DNA from: Clostridiales bacterium
GTDB taxonomy: Bacteria; Bacillota; Clostridia; Oscillospirales; Oscillospiraceae
Direction: 5' to 3'
NCBI GenBank assembly: GCA_029010715.1
Contig: JAQXKZ010000046.1
Coordinates: forward strand, 1 to 43,276
DNA: 43,276 nt
Part shown: positions 13,884 through 23,653 of the stretch, in pieces
Layout: the number at the start of each line of letters is the position of its first letter
Numbering within the stretch: position 1 is the stretch's first letter
Made by a program: the position numbers and the translations under genes
Notes under the pieces: model-generated
Seen by the model: only the letters and a program-made list of their open reading frames with translations
Told to the model about the DNA's origin: nothing
Database searches by the model: none

Positions 13884-14310
13884 CAAAGCAATGGGCCTTC
13901 TGGGCCTGATGAGGAGGGCCGGCGCGATACAGATCGGTGAAGACAACACGGGGGAGACCGTGCGTGCCGGCAGGGCCAGACTGCTGCTGCTGGCGGCAGA
14001 TGCCCCGGAGAATGCCGTACAGCGCGCGGAGCGCTTCTCATACGGACGGAGAGTTCTGACAGTTCCGCTGGACTATACACGCGGTGAGCTGGGCCATGCA
14101 CTGGGAGTAAGCGGCTGCACGATGGCGGCCGTGACGGATATTGGCTTTGCGGACGCGCTTATGAGCGCTCTGAAGCTGCAGCAGCCTGAGAAATACGGCG
14201 AACTTGCCGATGTTATGCGGCAGCGGCAGCAGAAGGCGTTGCGCCGCAAAAGAGAGAAAGCGGCCTGCAAGGGCGGCAAGAGGAATGCAAGAAGGAGGAC
14301 TGACGCATGA
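13876..14310 (+). CDS. L7Ae/L30e-family ribosomal-protein-like (YlxQ)
   Basis: This 144-residue protein starts with the L7Ae/L30e fold ([53 protein letters not shown]) and ends in a strongly basic tail ([18 protein letters not shown]). Members of this family bind kink-turn RNA. It overlaps rnpM at its start and infB at its stop (ATGA), so translation is probably coupled. The basic tail is an extension beyond the roughly 100-residue core. Confidence 0.9.
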   Translation: MDDKAMGLLGLMRRAGAIQIGEDNTGETVRAGRARLLLLAADAPENAVQRAERFSYGRRVLTVPLDYTRGELGHALGVSGCTMAAVTDIGFADALMSALKLQQPEKYGELADVMRQRQQKALRRKREKAACKGGKRNARRRTDA

Positions 14311-16685
14311 GCATGATCAAGTACAGGATACACGAGGTGGCGAAGGATTTTAACGTTACTTCCAAGGTGATCTCACAGATACTCACCGACTATATCGCCC
14401 CTCCGAAGAATCATATGCAGGTTCTCGAGAATAACGAGCTGGATGTTATCTTCGAGTATATGACGCAGCACAATCAGGTGGCCAGTCTCCAGGACATTTT
14501 CAATGTCCAGCCCAAGGCGGAGCCTGCGAAGGCGCAGCCCAGGGCTGAACAGCCCAGGTCCCAGTCTCAGGGCCAGAAAAAGCCCGACGTGAAGAACGGC
14601 AAGCCGCAGGATAAGCCCGCGGTGCAGCCCGCCGCGGCTCCTGTGCAGCAGCCTGCACAGGATAAGCCCAACAAGCCGCACACGCCGCGTCAGGTCGCGG
14701 AAAAGCGCGTCGTGGATACCAGAGGCGGCGCCGCTGTGAATATCGAAAAATATAACGAGAAGTTTGAGGATATGGCCGGCGCACGCGCAAATAATAATAA
14801 CCTGCGCCGCGGCAACAAGGAGAAGATCACCAGCAAGGCAAAGCAGCGCCCCAACTCCCAGCTCGCCTCTACCAAGAGACGTCAGGAGGAGCGCGACAAG
14901 ATGAATAAGCTCCAGCTGGAGATCGCGAAGAAGCAGCAGCTTAAGGTCGAGATCCCCGATGAGATCGCCGTCGGTGAGCTTGCTTCCCGTATGAAAAAGA
15001 CTGCTTCCGAGGTAATCAAGCAGCTGTTTAAGCTCGGCGTGTTTGCGTCCGTGTCAGACGTCATTGACTACGATACCGCGGCTCTTGTCGCGATGGAGCT
15101 TGGCTGCAAGGTCGAAAAGGAAATCATCGTCACGGTTGAGGAACGTCTGATAGACGACCATGAGGATAAGCCTGAGGATCTCGTTCCCCGCGCCCCCGTC
15201 GTCGTTGTCATGGGCCATGTCGACCACGGCAAGACCTCTCTGCTCGACTATATCCGCCATGCCAATGTCGTCTCCGGCGAAGCCGGCGGTATTACTCAGC
15301 ATATCGGCGCGTATACCGTTGATGTCAACGGCAGCCCCGTTACCTTCCTCGACACCCCGGGCCATGAGGCATTCACCTCCATGCGCGCCAGAGGCGCCAT
15401 GGTCACCGATATTGCGATCCTTGTCGTCGCCGCTGACGACGGCATCATGCCGCAGACGGTCGAATCCATAAACCACGCCAAGGCCGCGAATATACCGGTC
15501 GTCGTAGCGATAAACAAAATGGATACCGTCGGCGCAAATCCCGAGCGTATAAAGCAGCAGCTCACCGAGTACGATCTGGTCAGTGAGGAATGGGGCGGCG
15601 ACACCATCGTATGCCCGATATCCGCAAAGACCGGCGCAGGTATCGACAACCTGCTTGAAAACCTCGTTGTTCTGGCCGAGGTGCTTGAACTCAAGGCCAA
15701 TCCTAACCGTGCCGCCAGAGGCGCGGTCATTGAGGCCAGACTCGATAAGGGCCGCGGCCCGATCATGACCGTTCTCGTCCAGAACGGTACCCTGAAGCAG
15801 GGTGATATAATCATTGCCGGCACCGCCGTCGGCAGAGTCAGAACCATGATAAACGACAAGGGCCAGCGCGTCACCGAGGCCGGTCCCTCCACGCCTGTCG
15901 AGATCTCCGGTATGTCCGAGGTCCCGAGCGCGGGCGATACCTTCAACGCCGTCGCAGACGAGCGTATGGCGAGAGAGCTTGCCGAAGAGCGCCGTGTACA
16001 GATCAGCAGCAACGCTCCGGGCGGGGCGAAGAAGGTCAGCCTCGAGGATCTGTTCAGTCAGATCCAGGCCGGCGAGATGAAGACTCTTAACATCATCGTC
16101 AAGGCTGACGTCCAGGGCTCTGCCGAAGCCGTCAAAAGCTCCCTTGAAAAAATCTCCAACGACGAGGTCAGGGTCAAGGTCATCCACAGCGCCGTCGGTG
16201 CGATCAATGAGTCTGACGTTATGCTCGCCGCCACATCCGGCGCCATCATCGTCGGCTTCAACGTCCGTCCGGACAACGCCGCCCGCGACAGCGCGGCGCG
16301 CAGCAAGGTAGACATGCGCATGTACCGTGTCATTTACGACTGCATCAATGAGATCGAGGCGGCCATGAAGGGCATGCTCGCCCCGAAGTTCAGGGAGGCT
16401 GTCATCGGCCACGCCGAGGTCCGCGAGACCTACAAGGTCTCCAAGGTCGGCACCGTCTGCGGCTGCTATTGCACCGACGGTAAGATACAGCGCGGCTGCG
16501 AGGTCAGGGTCCTGCGTGATAATATCGTCATCCATGAGGGCGAGCTCGCATCCCTGCGCCGCTTCAAGGACGACGTCAAGGAAGTCGCAAGCGGCTACGA
16601 GTGCGGTATGCAGGTCGAGAAGTTCAACGACATCAAGGTCGGCGACGTTATCGAGTGCTTCATTATGGAGCAGATCAACGCATAG
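14307..16685 (+). CDS. infB: Translation initiation factor IF-2
   Basis: The protein (792 residues) begins with an IF2_N helix bundle ([19 protein letters not shown]), a Pro/Gln/Ala/Lys-rich linker (about 65-200), a second IF2_N-like segment ([20 protein letters not shown]), and a GTPase domain with GHVDHGKTS (G1), [10 protein letters not shown] (G2), DTPGHEAF (G3), NKMD (G4) and SAKTG (G5). Domains II-IV then bind fMet-tRNA. It overlaps the previous gene at ATGA. A 493-codon antisense frame within it is a codon-bias artefact. Confidence 0.98.
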   Translation: MSMIKYRIHEVAKDFNVTSKVISQILTDYIAPPKNHMQVLENNELDVIFEYMTQHNQVASLQDIFNVQPKAEPAKAQPRAEQPRSQSQGQKKPDVKNGKPQDKPAVQPAAAPVQQPAQDKPNKPHTPRQVAEKRVVDTRGGAAVNIEKYNEKFEDMAGARANNNNLRRGNKEKITSKAKQRPNSQLASTKRRQEERDKMNKLQLEIAKKQQLKVEIPDEIAVGELASRMKKTASEVIKQLFKLGVFASVSDVIDYDTAALVAMELGCKVEKEIIVTVEERLIDDHEDKPEDLVPRAPVVVVMGHVDHGKTSLLDYIRHANVVSGEAGGITQHIGAYTVDVNGSPVTFLDTPGHEAFTSMRARGAMVTDIAILVVAADDGIMPQTVESINHAKAANIPVVVAINKMDTVGANPERIKQQLTEYDLVSEEWGGDTIVCPISAKTGAGIDNLLENLVVLAEVLELKANPNRAARGAVIEARLDKGRGPIMTVLVQNGTLKQGDIIIAGTAVGRVRTMINDKGQRVTEAGPSTPVEISGMSEVPSAGDTFNAVADERMARELAEERRVQISSNAPGGAKKVSLEDLFSQIQAGEMKTLNIIVKADVQGSAEAVKSSLEKISNDEVRVKVIHSAVGAINESDVMLAATSGAIIVGFNVRPDNAARDSAARSKVDMRMYRVIYDCINEIEAAMKGMLAPKFREAVIGHAEVRETYKVSKVGTVCGCYCTDGKIQRGCEVRVLRDNIVIHEGELASLRRFKDDVKEVASGYECGMQVEKFNDIKVGDVIECFIMEQINA

Positions 16686-16696
16686 GAAAGCTACAA

Positions 16697-16724
16697 TACG
16701 GGCGCTGCTTTAGCCGCGCCCGTA
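16697..16724 (+). other. Intercistronic hairpin between infB and rbfA
   Basis: TACGGGCGC (16697-16705) and GCGCCCGTA (16716-16724) form a perfect 9-bp stem without a T-run. It is more likely an mRNA stabiliser or processing site than a terminator, as rbfA follows in the same operon. Confidence 0.5.
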
Positions 16725-16745
16725 GCGCGTAATCAGGAGAAAAAC

Positions 16746-17117
16746 ATGTCATCAAATAAAATTGCAAGGATCAACGACGATATACAGATCGTCCTTTCAA
16801 AGCTCCTGCGCGAGGTCAAGGACCCGCGAGTACAGCAGGGTATGATCAGTGTCACCAGGGCCGAGACCACCGGCGACCTGCGCTACTGCAAGGTCTGGCT
16901 GTCGGTCATGGGCATGAAGGACGAGAAGGACTTCCGGCGCGGCCTTAAATCCGCCTCCGGCTGGCTGCGTCATGAGCTTGCCGGCGCGATGAATCTGCGC
17001 TACACACCCGAGCTTGTGTTTGAGATCGACCACAGCATAGAGTACGGCGCGCATATAAGCCGGATGATAGAGCAGCTCGGGAAAAAACACGACGGGGATG
17101 AGAACGATGAATTATAA
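16746..17117 (+). CDS. rbfA: 30S ribosome-binding factor RbfA
   Basis: The 123-residue product has the RbfA pattern: RINDDIQIVLSKLLREVKDP at the start, SVTRAETTGDLRYCKVWLSV in the KH-like core, and LRYTPELVFEIDHSIEYG near the end. It binds the 30S subunit during maturation of 16S rRNA. AGGAGAAAAAC precedes the ATG. The 3' end overlaps nrnA. Confidence 0.96.
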   Translation: MSSNKIARINDDIQIVLSKLLREVKDPRVQQGMISVTRAETTGDLRYCKVWLSVMGMKDEKDFRRGLKSASGWLRHELAGAMNLRYTPELVFEIDHSIEYGAHISRMIEQLGKKHDGDENDEL

Positions 17118-18042
17118 ACAGTGCGCCAGGCTTCTGCTGACCCACGAGAATATCCTTATCCTTACGCATAAGAATCCGGACGGAGACACCGTGTCGAGCG
17201 CCGCCGCGCTCTGCAGCGCTCTGCGCCGGGGCGGACGGACCGCCTGCCTGTACCGGAACACGCAGATAAACAGAAAGCTTATGCCCTTTGCCGAGCCGTA
17301 TTTTGCCGATGAAGGCTTCAGGGCAAAATACGTTGTCGCGGTGGATATCGCGTCTGAAGGACAGCTTCCGAAGGACTATGAGGGTAAGGTCGACCTGTGT
17401 ATCGACCATCATCCGAGCAACAGCGGCTATGCCGCGGAAACGCTTCTGCGCGAGGACAAGTCCTCCTGCGCCGAGGCGGTCATGGAGATCATCCTCTGCA
17501 TGAACAGCGAGATGAGCGCGGATGAAGCCACGCTGCTGTATATCGGCCTGACGACAGACACCGGCTGCTTCCAGTATTCGAATACCTGCGCGGCGAGCTT
17601 CCGCGCGGCTGCCGAGCTGCTGCGGATGGGCGCGGACAATACCATGGTCAGTACCGTGTTTTTCCGTAAGGTCTCCAGAGCAAGGCTCAAGCTTGAGAGC
17701 ATGATATATGCCGGCATGACCTATTACCGCGACGGCCTTATCGCCGTTGCGAAAATCACTCTGGATATGATGGCCAGAGCCGGAGCGACCGAGGACGACT
17801 GCGACGATCTTGCGGGCCTTCCCGGCCGCGCCGAGGGCAGTATTGTGAACATCACCGTGCGCGAGCAGGAGGACGGTACCAGCAAGATATCCGTCCGTTC
17901 CACAAGGGACGTCAACAGCAGCGATATCTGCGCCGTTTTCGGCGGCGGTGGCCACGCCATGGCGGCCGGCTGCACCATATACGGCGGCCCTGACAAAGCG
18001 ACCGAGACGCTGCTCAGCGTTATTGACGAGGTCTGGAAATGA
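17107..18042 (+). CDS. nrnA: DHH-family bifunctional oligoribonuclease / PAP phosphatase NrnA
   Basis: DHH/DHHA1 phosphoesterase of about 311 residues: ILTHKNPDGDTVSSAAAL gives the first metal Asp pair, VDIAS the next Asp, CIDHHPSN the DHH motif, GLTTDTGCFQYSN the following Asp, and FGGGGHAMAAG the DHHA1 substrate loop. NrnA degrades nanoRNA and dephosphorylates 3',5'-pADP. I placed the start at the ATG in 17107-17109, preceded by GGGGATGAG; another in-frame ATG three codons earlier abuts the GGGG. It overlaps rbfA by 11 bases and truB by 4. Confidence 0.93.
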   Translation: MNYKQCARLLLTHENILILTHKNPDGDTVSSAAALCSALRRGGRTACLYRNTQINRKLMPFAEPYFADEGFRAKYVVAVDIASEGQLPKDYEGKVDLCIDHHPSNSGYAAETLLREDKSSCAEAVMEIILCMNSEMSADEATLLYIGLTTDTGCFQYSNTCAASFRAAAELLRMGADNTMVSTVFFRKVSRARLKLESMIYAGMTYYRDGLIAVAKITLDMMARAGATEDDCDDLAGLPGRAEGSIVNITVREQEDGTSKISVRSTRDVNSSDICAVFGGGGHAMAAGCTIYGGPDKATETLLSVIDEVWK

Positions 18043-18908
18043 ACGGGATACTCCTCATAGATAAGGAGCCGGACTGGACAAGCAGTGACGTTGTCGCAAA
18101 GCTGCGCGGCGTTCTGCATGAGAAGCGAATAGGACATTCCGGCACGCTCGACCCTATGGCGACGGGCCTGCTCGTCGTTTTTGTCGGCAGGGCTACCCGG
18201 GCGGCGGAGTTTGCCGGTACGCATGACAAGCGCTATCTTGCCTCGCTGCGGCTGGGCACAGTGACCGACACCCAGGATATTACGGGCAATGTGATAAGGA
18301 CTCAGCCTGCCGTCGTCAGCGAGCGGCGGCTGCGCGAGGTACTGGAGAGCTTCCGGGGCGAGCAGCTGCAGATACCGCCCATGTACTCCGCAATTAAGAT
18401 CAGGGGCCGCAAGCTCTATGAGATCGCCCGCAGCGGCGGCGAGGTCGAGCGCGAGCCAAGGCCGATACGCATCAATGACATAAGCCTTGCCGGATGCAGC
18501 GGCGGCGACTGGCTGCTGGATATCAGCTGTTCCAAGGGCACTTATGTCCGCACTCTGTGCAACGATATCGGCGAAAGACTCGGCTGCGGGGGCTGCATGA
18601 GCGCGCTCAGGCGTGTCAGCGCCGGGCCTTTCTCGGTCGACGATGCCCTTACGATAGATGAAGTCCGGCGCGCTGCCGGCGAGGGCCGCGCGGAAAAACT
18701 GCTCATCGGCACTGACCGGCTGTTTGAGGGAACAAAAAAATGTACTGCGTCGTCAGCTATAGAGAAGAAGATACGCTGCGGCGCCGAGATAAAGACCGGC
18801 CTGCCGGACGGAGAGTACAGGGTATATTCCGGAAACGGGGATTTCCTGATGCTCGGCCGTGTTGCCGGCGGTACTATGAAAACCGTAAAAAGCTTTTTTG
18901 AGGTGTGA
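18039..18908 (+). CDS. truB: tRNA pseudouridine(55) synthase TruB
   Basis: The product (289 residues) starts NGILLIDKEPDWTSSDVVAK and has the catalytic motif GHSGTLDPMATGLL, in which Asp is the nucleophile. The conserved KRYLASLRLGTVTDTQD, PPMYSAIKIRGRKLYE and CSKGTYVRTL blocks follow, then a C-terminal PUA-like domain (KKIRCGAEIKTGLPDGEYRV). It modifies U55 in the T-loop of tRNAs. Start and stop overlap nrnA and ribF, so translation is likely coupled. Confidence 0.97.
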   Translation: MNGILLIDKEPDWTSSDVVAKLRGVLHEKRIGHSGTLDPMATGLLVVFVGRATRAAEFAGTHDKRYLASLRLGTVTDTQDITGNVIRTQPAVVSERRLREVLESFRGEQLQIPPMYSAIKIRGRKLYEIARSGGEVEREPRPIRINDISLAGCSGGDWLLDISCSKGTYVRTLCNDIGERLGCGGCMSALRRVSAGPFSVDDALTIDEVRRAAGEGRAEKLLIGTDRLFEGTKKCTASSAIEKKIRCGAEIKTGLPDGEYRVYSGNGDFLMLGRVAGGTMKTVKSFFEV

Positions 18909-18910
18909 TA

Positions 18911-19813
18911 ATGGCAGATGTAAAGAGAGCGATAGCCCTTGGCTTCTTTGACGGCGTGCATATTGGTCACGGCGCGCTTCTGAATAAAACCAGGCAGCGT
19001 GCGGAGGAGATCGGCGGGCTTCCGTCTGTGCTGAGCTTCGATGTCCATCCGGATAACCTCGTTTTCAATACCGAGGTCCCGCTGATAAACAGCGCCATCA
19101 GCCGGGAGGAGATCATTCGCCGCTGCTACGGTATATGCAACGTCGTGTTTATCCATTTCAACAGGCATGTCATGTGCATGCCGTGGCAGGAGTTTGCCGA
19201 TTCGATAATTGCCGAGCTCAACATCGGATGGATGGTCGTCGGTCACGATTTCTGCTTCGGATACAAGGGACAGGGGACTGCCGAGAGGCTTAAGGAATAC
19301 TGCGAGAACAGGGGCATTGGCTGCGATATAATAAAGCCGGTCATGCTTGACGGACGTATCGTCAGCTCCACGTATATCCGCCGCCTCATCGCCAACGGTG
19401 ACATGGAGGAGGCTGCGCGCTACCTCGGTCATCCGCATACGCTGTCCGATACTGTCCACTCCGGCTATCACCTCGGCACTCAGATGGGCACGCCGACCAT
19501 AAATATGCATTTCCCGGAAGGCGTGATAATACCCCGTCACGGCGTATATGCCGCGAAGGTGTATCTTGAGGACGGCAGCAGCCATATCGCCGTGACCAAC
19601 GTCGGCGTGCGTCCGACCGTGAGCGACGACAACACCGTGAACGTGGAGAGCCACCTGCTGAATTACTCCGGCAACCTCTACGGACGTCAGGCCAGGGTTG
19701 AGTTTTACGGCTTTATCCGGCCGGAGAAGAAGTTTTCGGACTATGAAGAACTGTCGCGGCAGATAAAGCAGGACGCCGATTCTGCACGTGCATACTTCGA
19801 GAGCAGAGAGTAA
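18911..19813 (+). CDS. ribF: Bifunctional riboflavin kinase / FAD synthetase RibF
   Basis: The N-terminal FMN adenylyltransferase has ALGFFDGVHIGHGALL (HxGH nucleotide-binding motif), VVGHDFCFGYKGQGT, and SSTYIRRLIANGDMEEAARY. The C-terminal riboflavin kinase shows GTQMGTPTINM and NVGVRPTV. Together they make FMN and FAD from riboflavin. I took the ATG at 18911 because GAGGTG lies seven bases before it; a GTG at 18905 overlaps the truB stop. Its usual partner truB directly precedes it. Confidence 0.96.
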   Translation: MADVKRAIALGFFDGVHIGHGALLNKTRQRAEEIGGLPSVLSFDVHPDNLVFNTEVPLINSAISREEIIRRCYGICNVVFIHFNRHVMCMPWQEFADSIIAELNIGWMVVGHDFCFGYKGQGTAERLKEYCENRGIGCDIIKPVMLDGRIVSSTYIRRLIANGDMEEAARYLGHPHTLSDTVHSGYHLGTQMGTPTINMHFPEGVIIPRHGVYAAKVYLEDGSSHIAVTNVGVRPTVSDDNTVNVESHLLNYSGNLYGRQARVEFYGFIRPEKKFSDYEELSRQIKQDADSARAYFESRE

Positions 19814-19889
19814 AACAGAAAAAACATCCCTGCTGTCATGGCTGTGCGCATGTCAGGCCGGCAGCGGTAAGGAAAAGGGGGAGCAGTCG

Positions 19890-20894
19890 ATGAATCCTGA
19901 GACCGATTTTACCGGAAGCACTGCAGTTAAAAAGAAAAAACGTATGCCCGTCTGGCTCACGGTTATCCTGCTGATAATCCTGTTCGCCGGCGGCGTTCTG
20001 GCCGGCCTGAAACTGGCCGCGGTTCAGAATACTGACGGCCTATGGGGCAAGCTTTTCCCTGAGTCGGCCAATCCCGAGATAGTTGAGGTCACGCCGGCCG
20101 TCACTTATGATTCAAAGCAGTCGTCCGCGCCCACGGTGAAGCCGGCTGCGTCCGCAAAGCCCGCTGTGAGCAGTGAACCCGCCGCGTCCGCAAAGCCCGA
20201 GGCAAGTGTCAAACCCTCGGATACGCCCAAACAGCCGGACAGCGTGAAGTCCGGCAAAGACGGTACCGCCGCTGCGGCCGGTACCGATACGGCGGTGGAA
20301 CCGGAGGCGGGTACAAAACCCGGGACCGGCGAAGAGTCTGCTGCATCCGCGGCGCCTGAAGCAGCGGCTGCGTCCGCCGCAAATGCGGAGACCGCGAATG
20401 TGTACATAGGCGTGGAGGCCGCGCTTGACTCGGCTCTGAAGCATGCGAAGGTCGATGCGAAGGATGCCGAGGTATATGCCGTATACCGGGAAAAGGACGA
20501 CGGGCTCGTGCTTTATGAGGTCCTCTTTGCCGCCGGCGGCAGGGAATATGAGTATGAGATAAACGCGCTCACCGGTGAGATAGAGGGCTGGAAGAAATCC
20601 CGCGCTGCCGTGAGCCCCTCTGAGGAAAACTCTCCCAGGGTTGACAGGGAAGCCGCCGCCGCTGCGACAGGCTCCAATCTTCCGGAGCTGACTGATGCGG
20701 CCAAAGTGAAGGAGAGCGTGTTCAAACACGCCGGCGTCTCCGCCGGGGATGCCGACAATGTCAGGACCACCCTTGGCCTGGACGGATTGAATCTGGTCTA
20801 CGAGATTGTATTCAGAGCCGGCGGGTACGAATATGAGTACGAGGTAAACGCTGTCAGCGGCGAGATCATCAGCTTTGACAAGGACAGGCTCTGA
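19890..20894 (+). CDS. Membrane-anchored protein with two PepSY domains
   Basis: The 334-residue product starts at an ATG preceded by AAGGGGGAG. It has a short basic cytoplasmic part, one transmembrane helix (VWLTVILLIILFAGGVLAGL), a 130-residue extracytoplasmic linker rich in Ala, Pro, Ser and Lys, and two PepSY repeats. Each repeat has the pattern ALKHAKVDAKDAEV / VFKHAGVSAGDADN, then LYEVLFAAGGREYEYEINA / VYEIVFRAGGYEYEYEVNA and a Gly-Glu-Ile end. PepSY domains are often linked to inhibition of secreted peptidases; the actual role here is unknown. It is followed by the terminator at 21021. Confidence 0.85.
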   Translation: MNPETDFTGSTAVKKKKRMPVWLTVILLIILFAGGVLAGLKLAAVQNTDGLWGKLFPESANPEIVEVTPAVTYDSKQSSAPTVKPAASAKPAVSSEPAASAKPEASVKPSDTPKQPDSVKSGKDGTAAAAGTDTAVEPEAGTKPGTGEESAASAAPEAAAASAANAETANVYIGVEAALDSALKHAKVDAKDAEVYAVYREKDDGLVLYEVLFAAGGREYEYEINALTGEIEGWKKSRAAVSPSEENSPRVDREAAAAATGSNLPELTDAAKVKESVFKHAGVSAGDADNVRTTLGLDGLNLVYEIVFRAGGYEYEYEVNAVSGEIISFDKDRL

Positions 20895-21314
20895 GCGGCT
20901 GCGCACTCGGATGCATGTGACGATGTGCCGCGTGTTCCGCTCGGCGTCGAAGCGCAGCGCCCCGAAACTGATCGAAGCCTTTAATCGCTCTATCCTTCGG
21001 TGCGAAGTGAATAAAAGCAGAAAAATAAGCCCCGGACCCGCTCCGGAGCTTATTTTTTGCCTGTATTGATTCTATGCCCGCTGCGCAGCCTCTGCGCCGC
21101 CGGCGACGTCACGCACGTGCGTGAGCGATACCGGAAGAAGCGCAGCGCGCAGACCCGGCACCGCGGTACATCGGATAAAATGCTGACCGTCGCATGGAAT
21201 AATGTGAGCATCGGCATCGCTGTAAGCACAGACAGGCTCTCACGCTCCGCCAGTGTCCCGCCATTACGGCTGCGGTAGCGGCTTGCAGCCAAACAGGAGC
21301 GTCAAAGCAGGGCT
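20895..21314. other. Gene-free interval
   Basis: This 420-base interval between the PepSY gene and the convergent MgtC gene contains the bidirectional terminator at 21021-21058. Beyond that I see nothing I can support; short frames on both strands lack ribosome sites and protein-like composition. Confidence 0.6.
21021..21058. terminator. Intrinsic terminator (bidirectional)
   Basis: AAAAATAAGC pairs with GCTTATTTTT, with an inner CCGGA/TCCGG stem, giving T-runs on both strands. It can end the PepSY transcript and the convergent MgtC transcript. Confidence 0.85.
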
Positions 21315-22010
21315 TTACAGCTCCTCGACCGCAATGATGTTCTCCACGCCGTTGAGGTCTTTTATAATATCCTCGTCAAGCTCCTTCTTGTTGACGTGCA
21401 GCGTCACGACCGCGCAGTAATGGTGTTCGTCGTCCTTGCCGGAAATACGGTTGACTTCCAGCCCGGTTATTTTGAGACGGCGTTCGCGAATGATACGCAG
21501 TATGCTGTCAATAACTGTTGCGTGCGCATATTCAACATATAGGTTAACATCGTGCACCTTTCCGGCAAAGCGGTATTCAAACTTTATCAGCAGTATCTCC
21601 GCAACGAGAACCATTGCCGTTGCGAACACGGCGCATTCGACGTATCCTGCGCCGCATACAAGACCGATTATCGCCGCGGTCCACAGTCCGGCCGCGGTCG
21701 TGAGCCCCTTGACGCGCTGGCGCTTGGTCACAATGATCGTGCCCGCGCCGATGAAGCCTATGCCTGCGATGACCTGTGCGCCGAGTCGAGCCACATCGGT
21801 GAATAAATGCATTGTCAGAAACAGGTACTGGCTTGTGAGAGTCGTCATTGCCGCGCCAAGACATATCAGGATGTGCGTGCGGAAGCCGGCCGGACGGCGC
21901 TTGTATTCGCGCTCCAGACCGATCGCGCCGCCGCAAATTACGGCAAGCAGCAGGCGCATAGAGACGGCCGTAAGAGTCATCTCTCTTATATAATCAAAGC
22001 AATGAAGCAT
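21315..22010 (-). CDS. MgtC/SapB-family membrane protein (second copy)
   Basis: The 231-residue product has an N-terminal MgtC membrane domain with four or five helices (LRLLLAVICGGAIGLEREYK, PAGFRTHILICLGAA, GAQVIAGIGFIGAGTIIV, VKGLTTAAGLWTAAIIGL) and a C-terminal ACT-like cytoplasmic domain (HYCAVVTLHVNKKELDEDII). MgtC proteins are tied to growth at low magnesium and, in some pathogens, to F-type ATPase inhibition. It follows its paralogue by 16 bases on the same strand. Confidence 0.9.
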   Translation of the reverse strand: MLHCFDYIREMTLTAVSMRLLLAVICGGAIGLEREYKRRPAGFRTHILICLGAAMTTLTSQYLFLTMHLFTDVARLGAQVIAGIGFIGAGTIIVTKRQRVKGLTTAAGLWTAAIIGLVCGAGYVECAVFATAMVLVAEILLIKFEYRFAGKVHDVNLYVEYAHATVIDSILRIIRERRLKITGLEVNRISGKDDEHHYCAVVTLHVNKKELDEDIIKDLNGVENIIAVEEL

Positions 22011-22026
22011 GTTCGTTCCTCCTTCC

Positions 22027-22752
22027 TCAGACTTCCTCGATCGTTATAACACCTTCGAGCGTGGACAGCGCGGCGAGCAGCTCCGTGTGCTGCAGCCTTA
22101 TCGGCAGACGCACCGAGAGCAGGGCGTTTATCTGCGAGATGTGCTCATGCTGTTCTTTGTCGATGTCCACGTCGTACAGAAGTATATCGTCGCGCTTGAG
22201 GAAGCTTATAACGCAGCTGAGGTTTTCAATGTTATCGACCTCCAGATATATGTTCATGTTGACTGCCTTGGACATGATGGCATTCTCAATGTAGGGCAGG
22301 AACTTCATGCATATGATTATCAGCAGAAAACTCACCGCCATGCACTCATAAAATCCCGCGCCGATGGCGAGCCCCATGCAGGCCGAGGCCCAGAGCCCGG
22401 CTGCGGTAGTGAGTCCCTTGACCTCACGCCGTCCGGTGACGATTATCGTACCGGCGCCGAGGAAGCCGACGCCGTTGATTACCTGCGCGCCGAGACGTGA
22501 TACGTCGGTCCTGATGCCGAGCTCACCGGATATCTGTGACCACGGCCCGTCGAACATGGCGTTCAGATACTGGCTCAGCATCACGGTCAGCGCCGCGCCC
22601 AGAGCGACGAGAATATATGTACGGAAGCCGGCAGGGCGGCCCTTGCGTTCGCGTTCAAAGCCGATGACGCCGCCGGCCAGCATTGCGAAAAATACCCGCA
22701 GCATCATTGACCAAATATTCAGTTCACGGAAATAATCCAGCCAGGAAATCAT
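22027..22752 (-). CDS. MgtC/SapB-family membrane protein (first copy)
   Basis: The 241-residue paralogue of the next gene has the same blocks: AMLAGGVIGFERERKGRPAG, AQVINGVGFLGAGTIIVTGR and VKGLTTAAGLWASACMGLAIG, then a cytoplasmic ACT-like end. It carries an extra loop (NAMFDGPWSQISGELGIRTD) absent from the second copy. Promoter and a leader with a terminator hairpin precede it on the minus strand, suggesting control by attenuation. Confidence 0.9.
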   Translation of the reverse strand: MISWLDYFRELNIWSMMLRVFFAMLAGGVIGFERERKGRPAGFRTYILVALGAALTVMLSQYLNAMFDGPWSQISGELGIRTDVSRLGAQVINGVGFLGAGTIIVTGRREVKGLTTAAGLWASACMGLAIGAGFYECMAVSFLLIIICMKFLPYIENAIMSKAVNMNIYLEVDNIENLSCVISFLKRDDILLYDVDIDKEQHEHISQINALLSVRLPIRLQHTELLAALSTLEGVITIEEV

Positions 22753-22819
22753 TGTTTTGTACCTCGGCGTCTAAACGTATACGGATGTGGTTTCAGGCAG
22801 TGATTACACTGCCGCAGCT

Positions 22820-22855
22820 AAAAAACAGACAGAGCGCTGAAGAATCAACGCTCTG
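22820..22855 (-). terminator. Terminator hairpin inside the mgtC leader
   Basis: On the minus strand CAGAGCG (22849-22855) pairs with CGCTCTG (22830-22836), followed by TCTG and TTTTTT (22820-22825). It lies between promoter and gene, so it fits an attenuator. I could not recognise a known magnesium riboswitch in the short leader. Confidence 0.6.
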
Positions 22856-22869
22856 CTGAAGTTTAGTCA

Positions 22870-22897
22870 ATTATACCATGTGCATCCCCAATTGCAA
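22870..22897 (-). promoter_or_regulatory. Promoter of the tandem mgtC genes
   Basis: Minus-strand TTGCAA (22892-22897), a 16-base spacer and TATAAT (22870-22875). The leader to the first mgtC start is about 110 bases. Confidence 0.7.
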
Positions 22898-22939
22898 GAG
22901 TAAGTTGTTACAAAATGCACATTTACCGAATGTGCAATT

Positions 22940-23653
22940 TCAACAAAATATTTTGCGTAAAAGTAAAAGCAATTGGTCCAGACTGCTTATCTCATAGTCG
23001 GGGATTATTTCGGTGTTGCGGGGCAGAGCCGCCGGGTTATACCAGCAGGTCAATACGCCGGCGTTTATGCCTCCGCGTATATCCGAGGACAGACTGTCGC
23101 CTACCATTATGCAGCGCGAGCGGTCGAAACCGGGTATACGGTCAAAGCAGGCTTTGAAATAACGCGGGTCGGGCTTGTCGAAGCCGATACGCTCGGATAT
23201 GAATATGTCCTCAAAGTAATGTCCGATACCGGAGCTGGCAATTCTGCCGTCCTGAACTCGGGCGTTTCCGTTGGAGCACATGAACAGACGGTATTTGCCG
23301 TTCATTGCTTCCAGCAGTTCCTCCGCGCCGGGCATGAACCAGTGCCCGGAGGCGAGGCGATTCTCGTAGAAGCTTTCCACGTCTATTGCCGGGGCGCTGC
23401 AGCCGATCCTTTCGAAGAGCTCCACGAATCTTCCGACCAGCAGGGCCTCGCGGCTGATCTCACCGAGCTCCAGCATCTCCCAGTAACGCCGGTTTATACT
23501 GCTGTAGAGCGACAGAATCTCGTCCGTCGGCTCCAGACCATAGTGGGAGAATGCCGCCGACAGCGCCGTGCGTTCGGCAATGTCAAAGTTGAGTATCGTG
23601 TTGTCAAGGTCGATAAGGACTGTCGGAAGTCCCGTGTAATTGGTGTCTGTCAT
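22940..23653 (-). CDS. HAD-superfamily hydrolase, YjjG-like nucleotidase
   Basis: The 237-residue product has all HAD motifs: VLIDLDNTI with nucleophile Asp15 and Asp17, FMCSNGNA (motif II Ser), IGFDKPDPRYFK (motif III Lys), and IMVGDSLSSDI (motif IV Asp). The helical cap and FDIAERTALSAAFSHYG resemble YjjG-type pyrimidine nucleotidases that clear non-canonical nucleotides. Start overlaps the murF stop by four bases, so it is translated from the murF operon. Confidence 0.85.
   Translation of the reverse strand: MTDTNYTGLPTVLIDLDNTILNFDIAERTALSAAFSHYGLEPTDEILSLYSSINRRYWEMLELGEISREALLVGRFVELFERIGCSAPAIDVESFYENRLASGHWFMPGAEELLEAMNGKYRLFMCSNGNARVQDGRIASSGIGHYFEDIFISERIGFDKPDPRYFKACFDRIPGFDRSRCIMVGDSLSSDIRGGINAGVLTCWYNPAALPRNTEIIPDYEISSLDQLLLLLRKIFC

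Noticed and set aside
15054-16535. 493-codon open frame antisense to infB
   Set aside because: It mirrors the codon bias of infB, has no ribosome site, and its sequence is low-complexity Asp/Gly/Leu-rich; infB itself is certain.
22753-22939. M-box or Mn riboswitch before the mgtC genes
   Set aside because: The leader is only about 110 bases, and I could not find the conserved core of either class; only an ordinary attenuator hairpin is visible.
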